DNA of 41,477 bases from the NCBI RefSeq assembly GCF_001580045.1, contig NZ_LSZP01000046.1, positions 1-41,477 on the forward strand, read 5' to 3'. Both the position numbers and the translations under genes were made by a program. This document shows positions 32,257 to 40,258 of the stretch, piece after piece (position 1 is the first letter of the stretch; every line of letters starts with the position of its first letter). The DNA comes from Cephaloticoccus capnophilus. GTDB taxonomy: Bacteria > Verrucomicrobiota > Verrucomicrobiia > Opitutales > Opitutaceae. The notes under the pieces were generated by a model. It saw only the letters and a list, made by a program, of their open reading frames with translations, ran no database searches and was not told the DNA's origin.

Positions 32257-34554
32257 ATGCCTTCTGCTGCCGTTGCTGCCTCTGCGACTCCCCTTCGCAC
32301 TCCCGCTCATGCTTGGACGTTTTTTCGCACCGGCGGGATAGACCAGGTCGCGCTCGGCAGCGGCGAGGATTTGCGGCACTTGGCCGAGCTGGATCAGAAG
32401 CTTTGGGTTGCGCTGAGCTGTCCGGTTAAGGGGCTCGAAATCGACGAGCAAACGCTTGCGCTAATCGATAGCGATGAAGACGGGCGGATTCGCGCTCCCG
32501 AACTTATTGCGGCGGTCAACTGGGCCTGCGCACGGCTCAAGGACGCGGGCGATCTGCTCGCCGGAGCGGACAGGCTCGCGCTCGACGCGATTGATACTTC
32601 AACGCCCGAGGGCGCTATCCTTGAGTCGAGTGCGCGGCAGATTTTGCGCAGTCTGGGCAAGTCTAAGGACTCGGCGATTACGACGGCGGACGCGGCGAAC
32701 ACGGCGGCGATTTTTTCGGCGAGTGTGCTAAATGGTTCGGGCGTCATCCCGCCTGCGGCGGCGGAGGAACCCGCCGTGCAGGCACTCATCAAGGACATCA
32801 TTACTTGTCTAGGCGGGACGGCGTCGCGAAACGGCGCGACGGGGGTGACGGCGGCGCAGATTGATACGTTTTTTAAGGACTTGGCCGCCTACGCGAGTTG
32901 GGTTGAGCAGAGCGGGACAAAGGAGATCGCGGTCCTCGGCGATGCGACGGCGGAGGCGTGCAGTGCGATAAAGCTGCTGCGCTCAAAGGTGGAGGACTAC
33001 TTTGCGCGCTGCCGGATGGCGGCTTTTGACCCGCGGGCGATTGAGGCGCTCAACCGCAGCGAGTCTGAGTATCTCGCGCGTGCCGCAGAGGATATGCGCT
33101 TGAGCGCGGCGGAGATTGCAGAGTTCCCGCTGGCGCGAATCGACGAGACGCAGCGGCTGCCGCTTTTGAGTGGGGTGAATCCGGCGTGGGGCGAGGCACT
33201 GGCACACTTGCACGAGTGCGCGGTGACGCCGATTTTTGGCGCGGAGCAGACGAGCCTAAGTGTCGAGGAGTGGCGCACGCTCAACGCGAAGCTCGCGCCT
33301 TACGAGACTTGGCAAGGCGACAAGGTGGGCTCGGCGGTCGAGAAGCTCGGGCTGCCGCGTGCCAAGGAAATCCTCGCGAGCGAGGGGCGCGCCGCGCTCG
33401 CGGCCTTGGTCGCGAAGGACAAGACCTTGGAGCCGGAGTTTCGCGCGATTAGCGATGTGGAGCGGCTCGCGCGTTACCACCGCGATTTGCGCGACTTGTT
33501 GCATAACTTTATCAACTTTGCGGATTTCTTCGACCGTGCGCGCCCCGCGATTTTCCAAGCAGGCACCCTGTTTTTAGACAGTCGCTCGTGCGACTTGTGC
33601 ATCCGCGTGGACGACCCGGCCAAGCACGCGACGCTCGCGGCGATGAGTAAGGCGTATATCGCCTATGTGGACTGCGTGCGCCCGGGCGGCGAGCGGGTGC
33701 AGATCGCGGCGTGTTTCACACAGGGCGATAGCGACTACCTTTTCGTCGGCCGGCATGGGATCTTTTACGACCGAAAGGGGCGCGACTGGGACGCCACAAT
33801 TACGCGCTTAATCGATAATCCGATTAGCGTGCGGCAGGCGTTTTGGGCCCCGTATAAAAAATTCGTCCGCTTTATTGAGGAGCAGGTGGCTAAGCGCGCG
33901 GCGGCGGCGGATAGCGAGGCGACGAGTAAGCTGGAAAACGTCGCCACCAACACCGTGAGCACGGTCGCCAGCGGGAAGCCGGCGGCGGCGGGCGGAGCGG
34001 TGGGCGCCTTGGCCGCAGCAGGTGGCGGCAGGCCGAAGTTTGAGGTCGGTACGGTCGCCGCGCTCGGCGTGGGCTTGGGCGCGATCGGGACCTTGCTCGG
34101 CGGCTTGGTTGCGGGTTTTCTCGGCTTGGGCGTGTGGATGCCGCTGGGTATTTTGGGAATCGTTTTGGCGATCTCGGGTCCGTCGATGCTCATCGCTTGG
34201 ATAAAGCTGCGGCAGCGCAATCTCGGCCCAATCCTAGACGCCAACGGCTGGGCGATTAATGGCCGCGTGAAAATCTCGGTGCCTTTTGGCACGGCACTGA
34301 CCGATCAAGCGAAACTGCCCAAAAACGCGCGTCGGATGATGCGCGACCCGTATGCGCAGCGGTCGAAGTCGCTGCGGCACTGGTTGGGCGCAGCACTCGT
34401 GTTGGTGGTGCTGGGGGCGGTCGCCACACAGGTCGATCGTCAGCGTCGCGGTCACTATTTTTGGCAGAGTGCCCCCGTTGTGGAAGTGGCCGAAGAGGCG
34501 TCCGCGCTTCCTATTTCGGATGGCGAAGCGGGGGTCGAAGCAGGGATCGATTAA
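32257..34554 (+). CDS. Large membrane protein with one EF-hand, unrecognised family
   Basis: The protein has 765 residues. A canonical EF-hand loop is seen at residues 71-82 (DSDEDGRIRAPE: Asp71, Asp73, Asp75, Gly76, Ile78, Glu82), suggesting Ca2+ binding. Residues 1-560 are largely helical and soluble, with Cys-containing RSCDLCIRVDD and an LFVGRHGIFYDRKGRDWDAT segment. A Gly/Ala-rich linker (about 575-595) leads to a hydrophobic hairpin (about 600-650, LGVGLGAIGTLLGGLVAGFL, then VWMPLGILGIVLAISG). A second membrane span lies near 707-723. There is no signal peptide. No function can be assigned. The stop codon lies inside a 20-bp tandem repeat. Confidence 0.82.
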   Translation: MPSAAVAASATPLRTPAHAWTFFRTGGIDQVALGSGEDLRHLAELDQKLWVALSCPVKGLEIDEQTLALIDSDEDGRIRAPELIAAVNWACARLKDAGDLLAGADRLALDAIDTSTPEGAILESSARQILRSLGKSKDSAITTADAANTAAIFSASVLNGSGVIPPAAAEEPAVQALIKDIITCLGGTASRNGATGVTAAQIDTFFKDLAAYASWVEQSGTKEIAVLGDATAEACSAIKLLRSKVEDYFARCRMAAFDPRAIEALNRSESEYLARAAEDMRLSAAEIAEFPLARIDETQRLPLLSGVNPAWGEALAHLHECAVTPIFGAEQTSLSVEEWRTLNAKLAPYETWQGDKVGSAVEKLGLPRAKEILASEGRAALAALVAKDKTLEPEFRAISDVERLARYHRDLRDLLHNFINFADFFDRARPAIFQAGTLFLDSRSCDLCIRVDDPAKHATLAAMSKAYIAYVDCVRPGGERVQIAACFTQGDSDYLFVGRHGIFYDRKGRDWDATITRLIDNPISVRQAFWAPYKKFVRFIEEQVAKRAAAADSEATSKLENVATNTVSTVASGKPAAAGGAVGALAAAGGGRPKFEVGTVAALGVGLGAIGTLLGGLVAGFLGLGVWMPLGILGIVLAISGPSMLIAWIKLRQRNLGPILDANGWAINGRVKISVPFGTALTDQAKLPKNARRMMRDPYAQRSKSLRHWLGAALVLVVLGAVATQVDRQRRGHYFWQSAPVVEVAEEASALPISDGEAGVEAGID

Positions 34555-34609
34555 GGGCGCGGCGGCAGGATTAAGGGCGCGGCGATAGGATTAAGGCCGC
34601 GGTGACAGG
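34550..34609. repeat. Three 20-bp tandem repeats overlapping the stop codon of the EF-hand gene
   Basis: Three adjoining units of exactly 20 bp start with ATTAAGG: 34550-34569, 34570-34589 and 34590-34609. The first reads ATTAAGGGCGCGGCGGCAGG. The second differs at two positions and the third at three. The TAA of the first unit is the stop of the preceding gene. Each unit carries an in-frame-like TAA, but the unit length is not a multiple of three. Confidence 0.9.
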
Positions 34610-34719
34610 AGCGAAATTCCGCTTGGGCGAGCTGAGGCGCTGCGCCCAGTAGCGCTGCGCATTTGCGCACTTGGGGGGAGTTACGGAGCAAATAGTTAGG
34701 AGGACTGCGTATATTTTAT

Positions 34720-34734
34720 TGAAATTAGTTCTCA
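34720..34734. promoter_or_regulatory. Fur-box-like operator upstream of the siderophore-type receptor
   Basis: TGAAATTAGTTCTCA is a 7-1-7 inverted repeat. It agrees at 11 of 14 non-central positions with a TGAGAAT-N-ATTCTCA form and at 10 of 14 with TGATAAT-N-ATTATCA. It lies 27 bp before the receptor start codon in an AT-rich patch (ATATTTTATTG), where a promoter would be expected. Iron-dependent repression is the natural reading; it is inferred from position and the type of receptor. Confidence 0.5.
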
Positions 34735-34761
34735 GTATCAGCGAATTCCGCGCCTCCTACT

Positions 34762-37032
34762 ATGAAAACCAGACTCGGTCTCTTCTCTGATCTCTGCGAC
34801 GTGCGGGGTTTACTTGCGCGCTTTTTCGTCGCGCCTGCCAGTGCGTTGGCACTGCTGCTTGCGGGGCTCGTGGCGGCGAGTTTCCCGGCTCAAGCCCAGT
34901 CTCGCGCTGCGGCCAGAGCGTACTCGGGCGATTTTAGCGATTTGGCGGATAGCGATTTTACAACCCTGCCTGAAATGACCGTGAGCGATAGCCGTACTGC
35001 CCTAGACGAGGCTGCGGCAGCGCTGGGGGGCGGACAAGTCGCCCGTGGAGCTCGGATGGGGCTGCTGGGCACGACGGATGTGATGGACACGCCGTTTAGT
35101 GTTACGAGTTACACGGACGAAGCGATTCGCGACATGCAGGCGCAGTCGATGGCGGACTTGCTCGCCGCCGACCCGTCAGTGCGAGCGACTGGAGGGCGCG
35201 CGTGGATGTCGGAAAGCATGTCGATCCGCGGTTTCTCGGTTGGCGCGGCGGACACGGCTTTCAACGGGATGTTTGGTGTCGCTCCCGCCGGTCGAGTGTT
35301 TCTGGAAAGCGTTGAGCGTTCGGAGGTGATCAAAGGGCCTTCGGCGGCACTGTTTGGGATGTCGCCGGGCGGGAGCATCGGCGGCGTGGTGAATCTGGTG
35401 CCAAAACGCGCGCACAACGAGCCCATTACTCGCCTCAACATCGGGCTGCGCCAAGACTCCGTGCGCTCGACGCACGCAGACATCGGGCGGCGCTTTGGGC
35501 CGGGCGGTGCCTTTGGCCTGCGGACAAACGCAGTGTATCTCGCGGGCGATACTGCGATGTATGACCAGTCTATGCATCGTCGCGCGGGGGCGATCGGCGC
35601 GGACTTTCGCGGACAGAAATTGAGCGTTTCGCTGGATCTGCTTTGGAGCCATGAGGACGTGAACAACGCCACCCGCCCATTCAATGTGGGCTCGGCACTC
35701 AAAGTGATCCCCCCTGCACCCAGCGGACGAAATGCCTACCCCGGCTCGGGCGAATTCGAGACCGAAAACGGCAGCGGCCTCCTAAAGGCTGAGTACGAAA
35801 TCAACTCCGATCTGAGCGTTTACGCCGGCTATGGTCAGCATGTCTATACGACCGATGGGGCGTTAATCTATCCGACCATGGAAACGACCGATGGCGACTA
35901 CACATGGGTCTATCGCCAGTGGAAACAGCGCGATGACCGTGAGTCGATGGAGGCGGGCCTACGCGGTGCCTTTGAGCATCCGGGGGTGAAGCACCGCTAC
36001 GGTTTCAGTGTCTCTTTTCTTCATAGAGATAGCGGAACTTTCGTGCCCAATCGCGGCTCGGGACGCTCTAATATTTGGAACCCCGTCGCGCCGCCGAAGT
36101 TGCCCCGATTGCCGAATCGGATTACGCCCGGCTCCGAACTTGAGCTGACAAGCTTTGCCTTAGCCGATCAGGTCGAGGTGTTTAACGGGCAGCTCTTGCT
36201 CACACTTGGCGTGCGCCGCCAAGAGGTAGACTCACTGAGCCTGACGAGCACCAATCCGCTGACGCGCCACTACAACAAGAAGGCCACCTCGCCAGTCTTC
36301 GGCCTCGTTTACAAGCCCGTGCACTGGGCCTCGCTCTACGTGAGCTATGTCGAAGGGCTGTCAACCGGCGGTACCGCTCCAAATGATCCCGTCTATATCA
36401 ACGCGAATGAACAGCTCGCGCCGTATGTCTCTGAGCAATACGAAGCGGGGGCGAAGTTCAGCCTTGGCGGCAACTGGATGGCGACTGTCGCGGCTTACGA
36501 GCTGACGCGCCCCACCGCGGGGGCGCAGTTCCTGCCCGGGCCGATCCCTCCGGGCGAGCCCGATCGCATCTACGGTATCTATGGCGACCAGCGCGCCCGA
36601 GGCATCGAGATCAACGTTTCCGGACAAGTTGTTGAGGGGTTGCGGCTGCTTGGCGGCGTCGCGCTCGCCGAGCCTAAAATCCACAAGAGCCCTAATCCCG
36701 ATGTCGTGGGCAAGCGGCTCACTGGCACGGCGAAGGTCAATGCAAACTTCGGTGCGGATTGGGATGTTCCTTTCATTACGGGACTCGCGCTCAGTGCCCG
36801 CTTCATCTACACAGACAGTGCCTACGCGGACGAGGCCAACCAAGTCGTGCTTCCCAGTTGGAGGCGAGTAGACGCGGGTGCCCGCTACCGTTTCCAAGAT
36901 TCGCGCGGCATAGCCTACACGCTGCGGCTCAATATCGATAACCTCAGCGACGCACGCTACTGGAACCAATCTGCGCGCTTTTCACTCGCACAACCGCGCG
37001 CCTGGGCCCTCTCGCTAGAGACGAGCTTTTAG
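34762..37032 (+). CDS. TonB-dependent siderophore-type receptor
   Basis: The 756-residue outer membrane receptor has a long signal peptide ending in AQAQS (about residue 46). The plug begins with LPEMTVSDSRTALDEA, then TTDVMDTPFSVTSYTDEAIR (typical of FhuA/FpvA/FepA-like siderophore receptors), SIRGFSV, VFLESVERSEVIKGPSAALF, and GSIGGVVNLVPKRA. The barrel ends with RAWALSLETSF, carrying the expected terminal Phe. It resembles ferric-siderophore receptors more than the two receptors at 4934-10421. A Fur-box-like site sits directly upstream. No TonB, ExbBD or siderophore transporter lies beside it. Repeat copy F begins 31 bp after its stop. Confidence 0.94.
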   Translation: MKTRLGLFSDLCDVRGLLARFFVAPASALALLLAGLVAASFPAQAQSRAAARAYSGDFSDLADSDFTTLPEMTVSDSRTALDEAAAALGGGQVARGARMGLLGTTDVMDTPFSVTSYTDEAIRDMQAQSMADLLAADPSVRATGGRAWMSESMSIRGFSVGAADTAFNGMFGVAPAGRVFLESVERSEVIKGPSAALFGMSPGGSIGGVVNLVPKRAHNEPITRLNIGLRQDSVRSTHADIGRRFGPGGAFGLRTNAVYLAGDTAMYDQSMHRRAGAIGADFRGQKLSVSLDLLWSHEDVNNATRPFNVGSALKVIPPAPSGRNAYPGSGEFETENGSGLLKAEYEINSDLSVYAGYGQHVYTTDGALIYPTMETTDGDYTWVYRQWKQRDDRESMEAGLRGAFEHPGVKHRYGFSVSFLHRDSGTFVPNRGSGRSNIWNPVAPPKLPRLPNRITPGSELELTSFALADQVEVFNGQLLLTLGVRRQEVDSLSLTSTNPLTRHYNKKATSPVFGLVYKPVHWASLYVSYVEGLSTGGTAPNDPVYINANEQLAPYVSEQYEAGAKFSLGGNWMATVAAYELTRPTAGAQFLPGPIPPGEPDRIYGIYGDQRARGIEINVSGQVVEGLRLLGGVALAEPKIHKSPNPDVVGKRLTGTAKVNANFGADWDVPFITGLALSARFIYTDSAYADEANQVVLPSWRRVDAGARYRFQDSRGIAYTLRLNIDNLSDARYWNQSARFSLAQPRAWALSLETSF

Positions 37033-37062
37033 CCCAGGCTGGCCGTCCGCGCACACAGACCT

Positions 37063-37295
37063 CCACTGCGCGTGGAGCGCAGCCGCAGGCTGTTTTATTT
37101 GGCGGCGGGCTCGTTGGCCCGCCGTCCATCGCTGCACCCATTTACAGAGCCGCTTGGTTGCCGTGCATTCGCACAGCAGCCAAGCGGCTCTGTGAAAAGG
37201 ACCCCAAACTTGGAGGCGGGAGTTTACTGGTGATTTTCCCCACTTCGCCCAAACGGGTTATCACTCTCCCCTCTCTGCCGCCCCACGCGCAGTGG
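37063..37295. repeat. Mosaic intergenic hairpin element, copy F (chimeric left end)
   Basis: The left terminus (CCACTGCGCGTGG at 37063-37075) is interrupted by a 48-nt module (37079-37126) identical to that at 29032-29079. It then resumes with ATCGCTGCACCC, the tail of a normal terminal repeat. The hairpin ACAGAGCCGCTTGG/CCAAGCGGCTCTGT matches copy B. The core is at about 37218-37265. The right end is short (CTGCCGCCCCACGCGCAGTGG) and lacks the right mini-hairpin and the long AATTTGGG hairpin. It lies between the convergent receptor and lipoate-ligase-like genes. Confidence 0.9.
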
Positions 37296-37308
37296 GAAGT
37301 ATCAGCGT

Positions 37309-37335
37309 GGCGGCACATCCGTCGTGTGTGCCGCC
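37309..37335. terminator. Hairpin between convergent genes, possible terminator
   Basis: GGCGGCACA (37309-37317) pairs perfectly with TGTGCCGCC (37327-37335), followed by ATGTTTTAG. It lies just past copy F and about 50 bp before the stop of the leftward lipoate-ligase-like gene. The T run is short, so termination is only possible. Confidence 0.4.
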
Positions 37336-37384
37336 ATGTTTTAGCCCGCTAGCACGCGGGGTATGGGGTGAGGGACGGTGATTT

Positions 37385-38152
37385 TTAGCGGTATTCGAGC
37401 CACTCGGGCGACGAGTATTGCTCAATGAGTCCTTCGAGTTCGGCTTCGGCGAAGTCGGGCCAGCCAAGGGGCTCAACCTCGATGTCGAGCAGGTGGGCGA
37501 GCTCGGTGGCGAAGTCGGCGTAAAACCGATCCCAGTCGGTGGCCTCGCCAGCGGCGGCGGCGCGGCTTACCGAGCCTTGAAAGAGGAGGCCGTGTTTTGT
37601 GCGTTTCTGCGCAGCGCCGGCGATTTTCGTTTCCGCACGGGCCGTGCCACTGTGGTCGGCGCGGATGACATCGAAGCACTCCGCGCGTTGGAAGCATTGG
37701 GTCGCGGGCGCGACTTTTTGGGCTGTGGCTTTAGGGGTAGAGCAAGTATCGCTCGCGCGTTTTAAGGTGGCTGGAACTCCTTGGTTGGTGAGCGCGGCGG
37801 CGAGTGCTTTGTGGACGAGCCGGTAGCTTTGCGAAGCGGGCCGCGCCTCTAAGTCGTGTCCGCGCGGGATTACGAGCGCGTAAGTCCAGTCATCACGATG
37901 GTCGACCAAGCCGCCGCCAGTGGCGCGGCGGGTGAGGTCAAAGTGCCCGCCGTCGGGCGCGATGGCGGCGAGCTGCTCGCGGACGAGCGCGTACTTTTGG
38001 GAATAGCCGAAGGTGATCGCGGGGCGCTGCCAAGTGTAGTGGCGCAGCCTTACGGCGGCGGGCGCAGTCGGATAACGCTGCAGGAGCAGAAGATCGGTCG
38101 CCATGTTTTCGGCAGCACTGCCGCAGCGCTCGGGGAGCAGGTGGAGCTTCAT
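37385..38152 (-). CDS. Lipoate-protein ligase A-like (BPL/LplA/LipB fold)
   Basis: The 255-residue protein shows family motifs. These are RHYTWQRPAITFGYSQK (residues 37-53), the lipoyl-AMP loop LTRRATGGGLVDHRDDWTYAL (73-93) and the catalytic-lysine region ETKIAGAAQKRTKHGLLFQG (174-193; Lys176). It should activate and transfer lipoate or octanoate to lipoyl domains. It carries an insertion of about 30 residues (132-165: CSTPKATAQKVAPATQCFQR) before the lysine motif. The C-terminal accessory domain of full LplA is missing, so it could be a transferase of the LipM/LipL type. The histidine kinase gene is 15 bp upstream on the same strand, probably the same transcript. Confidence 0.85.
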   Translation of the reverse strand: MKLHLLPERCGSAAENMATDLLLLQRYPTAPAAVRLRHYTWQRPAITFGYSQKYALVREQLAAIAPDGGHFDLTRRATGGGLVDHRDDWTYALVIPRGHDLEARPASQSYRLVHKALAAALTNQGVPATLKRASDTCSTPKATAQKVAPATQCFQRAECFDVIRADHSGTARAETKIAGAAQKRTKHGLLFQGSVSRAAAAGEATDWDRFYADFATELAHLLDIEVEPLGWPDFAEAELEGLIEQYSSPEWLEYR

Positions 38153-38167
38153 GGGCGGGGCGGGGAG

Positions 38168-38995
38168 CTAGGCGGCTTCGCCGTTAGCTGGGTTTGCGGA
38201 GCCGGCTGTGACGAGGGGCAGGACGATTTCGAAAATCGCGCCTTGGGGCGCGGCGTTGCGCGCGGTGATCGTGCCGCCGCTGCGTTTTACCACGCTGTCG
38301 ACGAAGAACAGTCCGAGCCCGACGCCTTTGCCCGTGCGCTTGGTCGTGAAAAAGGGCTCAAACAGGCGCGCGTGAACGGACTCATCGATGCCGGTTCCGT
38401 TGTCGACGATGCTGAGCGCGACGGCTTGGGTGTTACTGCACTCTCCCGTACGTAGTTCGATTTTTAGTACGACCTCACCCTTGGCTTGGCCGCTTACCGC
38501 GTCGCGCGCATTGGCGACTAGGTGGTGGAGGGCTTGCTTGAATTGCTCCGTATCGGTTTGCACGCGACAAGGTTCGGGGCTTGCCGCTTCGACGTGCAGG
38601 CTTGCTCTGCTGATTGCGACTAGCCCCGTGAGGTAGCTGCGCTGCTCTTGGACAAGGGAGTTTAGGTCGACCGTTTGTGGCTCAAAGCTCTGCTTCCCAC
38701 TAAGGCCCATGAGAAGCCGCGAGAGCTCGACGGCCTTTTTCCCTGCTTTGTGAATCTCGGCAACTTGTGCGGCGATCTCAGGCTGCGGCTCCAGCTCAGG
38801 GGCCAGCATCTCGCAGTAGCCGTTGATGACAGAGAGTAGGTTGTTGTAGTCGTGCACGGCCATGCTCGCGAAGCGGGCGACTGCTTCGAGCCGGTCGCTT
38901 TGCGAGCGGGCCCGCTCGGCTTCGAGCAATCGCAGGGCTTCGTCGAGCGTGCTAGGCGTGGGCGCCGTCGGCGGCGTTGTGGGGAAAGCAGACAT
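38168..38995 (-). CDS. Orphan sensor-less histidine kinase
   Basis: The 275-residue protein is a compact histidine kinase. A coiled-coil-like N-terminus (residues 16-40) leads to the phospho-acceptor box MAVHDYNNLLSVINGY (His48), of the HDxNN subtype common in hybrid kinases. The ATPase domain has the N box HHLVANARDAVS, G1 VDNGTGIDE, F box FEPFFTTKR and G2 GKGVGLGLFF. No PAS, membrane span or receiver domain is present, and no response regulator gene is nearby. It is therefore a cytoplasmic orphan whose input must come from a partner protein. Confidence 0.92.
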   Translation of the reverse strand: MSAFPTTPPTAPTPSTLDEALRLLEAERARSQSDRLEAVARFASMAVHDYNNLLSVINGYCEMLAPELEPQPEIAAQVAEIHKAGKKAVELSRLLMGLSGKQSFEPQTVDLNSLVQEQRSYLTGLVAISRASLHVEAASPEPCRVQTDTEQFKQALHHLVANARDAVSGQAKGEVVLKIELRTGECSNTQAVALSIVDNGTGIDESVHARLFEPFFTTKRTGKGVGLGLFFVDSVVKRSGGTITARNAAPQGAIFEIVLPLVTAGSANPANGEAA

Positions 38996-39026
38996 GCTGC
39001 TGTGCCTAGGCGGGTGGGGCGCGAAC

Positions 39027-39668
39027 TCAAGGGGAGAGTCGTTCGATTATCCACTCCCCACCTTCGCTTTCGCGGCGGTAGCGTAACCGGTCGTGCAAGC
39101 GGCTGCGCCGCCCTTGCCAAAACTCCACGCTTTCAGGCGCGAGCCGGTATCCGCCCCAATAAGGAGGCAGCGGGATAGGCCGCTCGGCGTATTGGGCGTC
39201 GAGTGCGCGAAGCCGTTCGTCGAGCACGTCGCGACTGGGGATGACGCTGCTTTGCTGAGACGCCCACGCTCCGAGCTGGCTGGCGCGCGGGCGACTGTGG
39301 AAGTACGCGAGTGCTTCTTCTTGGGCGACCTTGGTGACTTGGCCGCTGACGATCACTTGCCGCTCTATCGGTAGCCAGGCAAAGAGCAGCGTCGCGTGTG
39401 GGTTTTCGGAGAGTTCGTGGCCTTTGCGGCTTTCGAAATTGGTGTAAAAAACAAAACCGCGCGTATCGAAGTTTTTAAGGAGGACTACGCGTGCGGAGGC
39501 TCGTCCGTCGTGCGTCGCAGTGGCTAGGGTCATCGCATTGGGCTCGAGGATTTGGGCCGCCTGGGCTTCCCCGAACCACTTATCGAATTGGCGAAAGGGA
39601 TCTTTCTCCAAGTCGCTCTCCCGTAAGCCCGCGAGGCTGTATTCCTGTCTTAGATCGGCCAGTGACAT
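39027..39668 (-). CDS. pdxH: Pyridoxamine/pyridoxine 5'-phosphate oxidase
   Basis: This FMN enzyme makes pyridoxal 5'-phosphate from PNP or PMP, in the last step of B6 synthesis and salvage. The 213 residues begin MSLADLRQEYSLAGLRESDL and show DPFRQFDKWFGEA, MTLATATHDGRASARVVLLK, FVFYTNFESRKGHEL, ATLLFAWLPIERQVIVSG, YFHSRPRASQLGAWAS and the closing PPYWGGYRLAPESVEFWQGR and RLHDRLRYRR. These are the family signatures with FMN and PLP contacts. Confidence 0.97.
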   Translation of the reverse strand: MSLADLRQEYSLAGLRESDLEKDPFRQFDKWFGEAQAAQILEPNAMTLATATHDGRASARVVLLKNFDTRGFVFYTNFESRKGHELSENPHATLLFAWLPIERQVIVSGQVTKVAQEEALAYFHSRPRASQLGAWASQQSSVIPSRDVLDERLRALDAQYAERPIPLPPYWGGYRLAPESVEFWQGRRSRLHDRLRYRRESEGGEWIIERLSP

Positions 39669-39820
39669 TGTAGCGCGGATTCAAAGCCCGGAGGCATTTG
39701 GCATGCAAACCTGAAGCGTGGTGCTCGCGTTTGCCCTCTCGGTCGATCTCCGGTCTTCTGATCTGGAACCCGGCCCCAAAAAAACTCCGCCGTGGTTTTC
39801 GGTGGAGTTCTTTGAAAAAG

Positions 39821-39897
39821 TGGCGGGATGGACGGGACTCGAACCCGCGGCCTTCTGCGTGACAGGCAGACGCTCTAACCAACTGAGCTACCACCCC
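39821..39897 (-). tRNA. tRNA-Asp (anticodon GTC), CCA encoded
   Basis: Read leftward from 39897, the acceptor GGGGTGG pairs with CCATCCC. The D-arm is GCTC...GAGC, and the anticodon stem TCTGC/GCAGA holds the loop CTGTCAC (anticodon GTC). The T-arm has GCGGG-TTCGAGT-CCCGT and the discriminator is G. The CCA end is encoded at 39821-39823. Confidence 0.97.
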
Positions 39898-40014
39898 AAG
39901 TGGGGAAGAGAGCCGACGCTTGAGGGGCGCGAGTGCCACGTCAAGCGTGGTTTTTCCTTGTCCGAAACAGACTGTAGCGTAGGCACTGCGTCATCGCCTG
40001 CTCAGGCCCTGTTT

Positions 40015-40088
40015 GCGGTGGTAGCTCAGTCGGATAGAGCAACGGTTTTCTAAACCGTCGGTCGTGGGTTCGAGCCCCACCCACCGTA
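40015..40088 (+). tRNA. tRNA-Arg (anticodon TCT)
   Basis: The acceptor GCGGTGG pairs with CCACCGT (G-T at the first pair). The D-arm is GCTC...GAGC, and the anticodon stem ACGGT/ACCGT has loop TTTCTAA (anticodon TCT). The T-arm is GTGGG-TTCGAGC-CCCAC and the discriminator is A at 40088. CCA is not encoded, unlike the neighbouring tRNA-Asp. It is 171 bp upstream of recA on the same strand. CCTTTGGAGGTTTTTT shortly after may be a weak terminator. Confidence 0.97.
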
Positions 40089-40258
40089 GCGGGAGCGAAT
40101 CAGGATGCCCGCCCGCCCGCCCTTTGGAGGTTTTTTGTGCTGAGTTCTTTCTTGCGCGTGCGGGGGCCTGGGGCAGCATTCGGCCCCCTGCGGCTGGCGC
40201 GGTGCAGTGTGCGTTCGCCTTCCTTTCCTCAAGTCTGTCCAAGCTGTCCTTTTATCCT

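Noticed and set aside
40089-40258. LexA/SOS box upstream of recA
   Set aside because: No convincing inverted repeat of the GAAC...GTTC or CTG...CAG type was seen; phylum-specific operators may differ.
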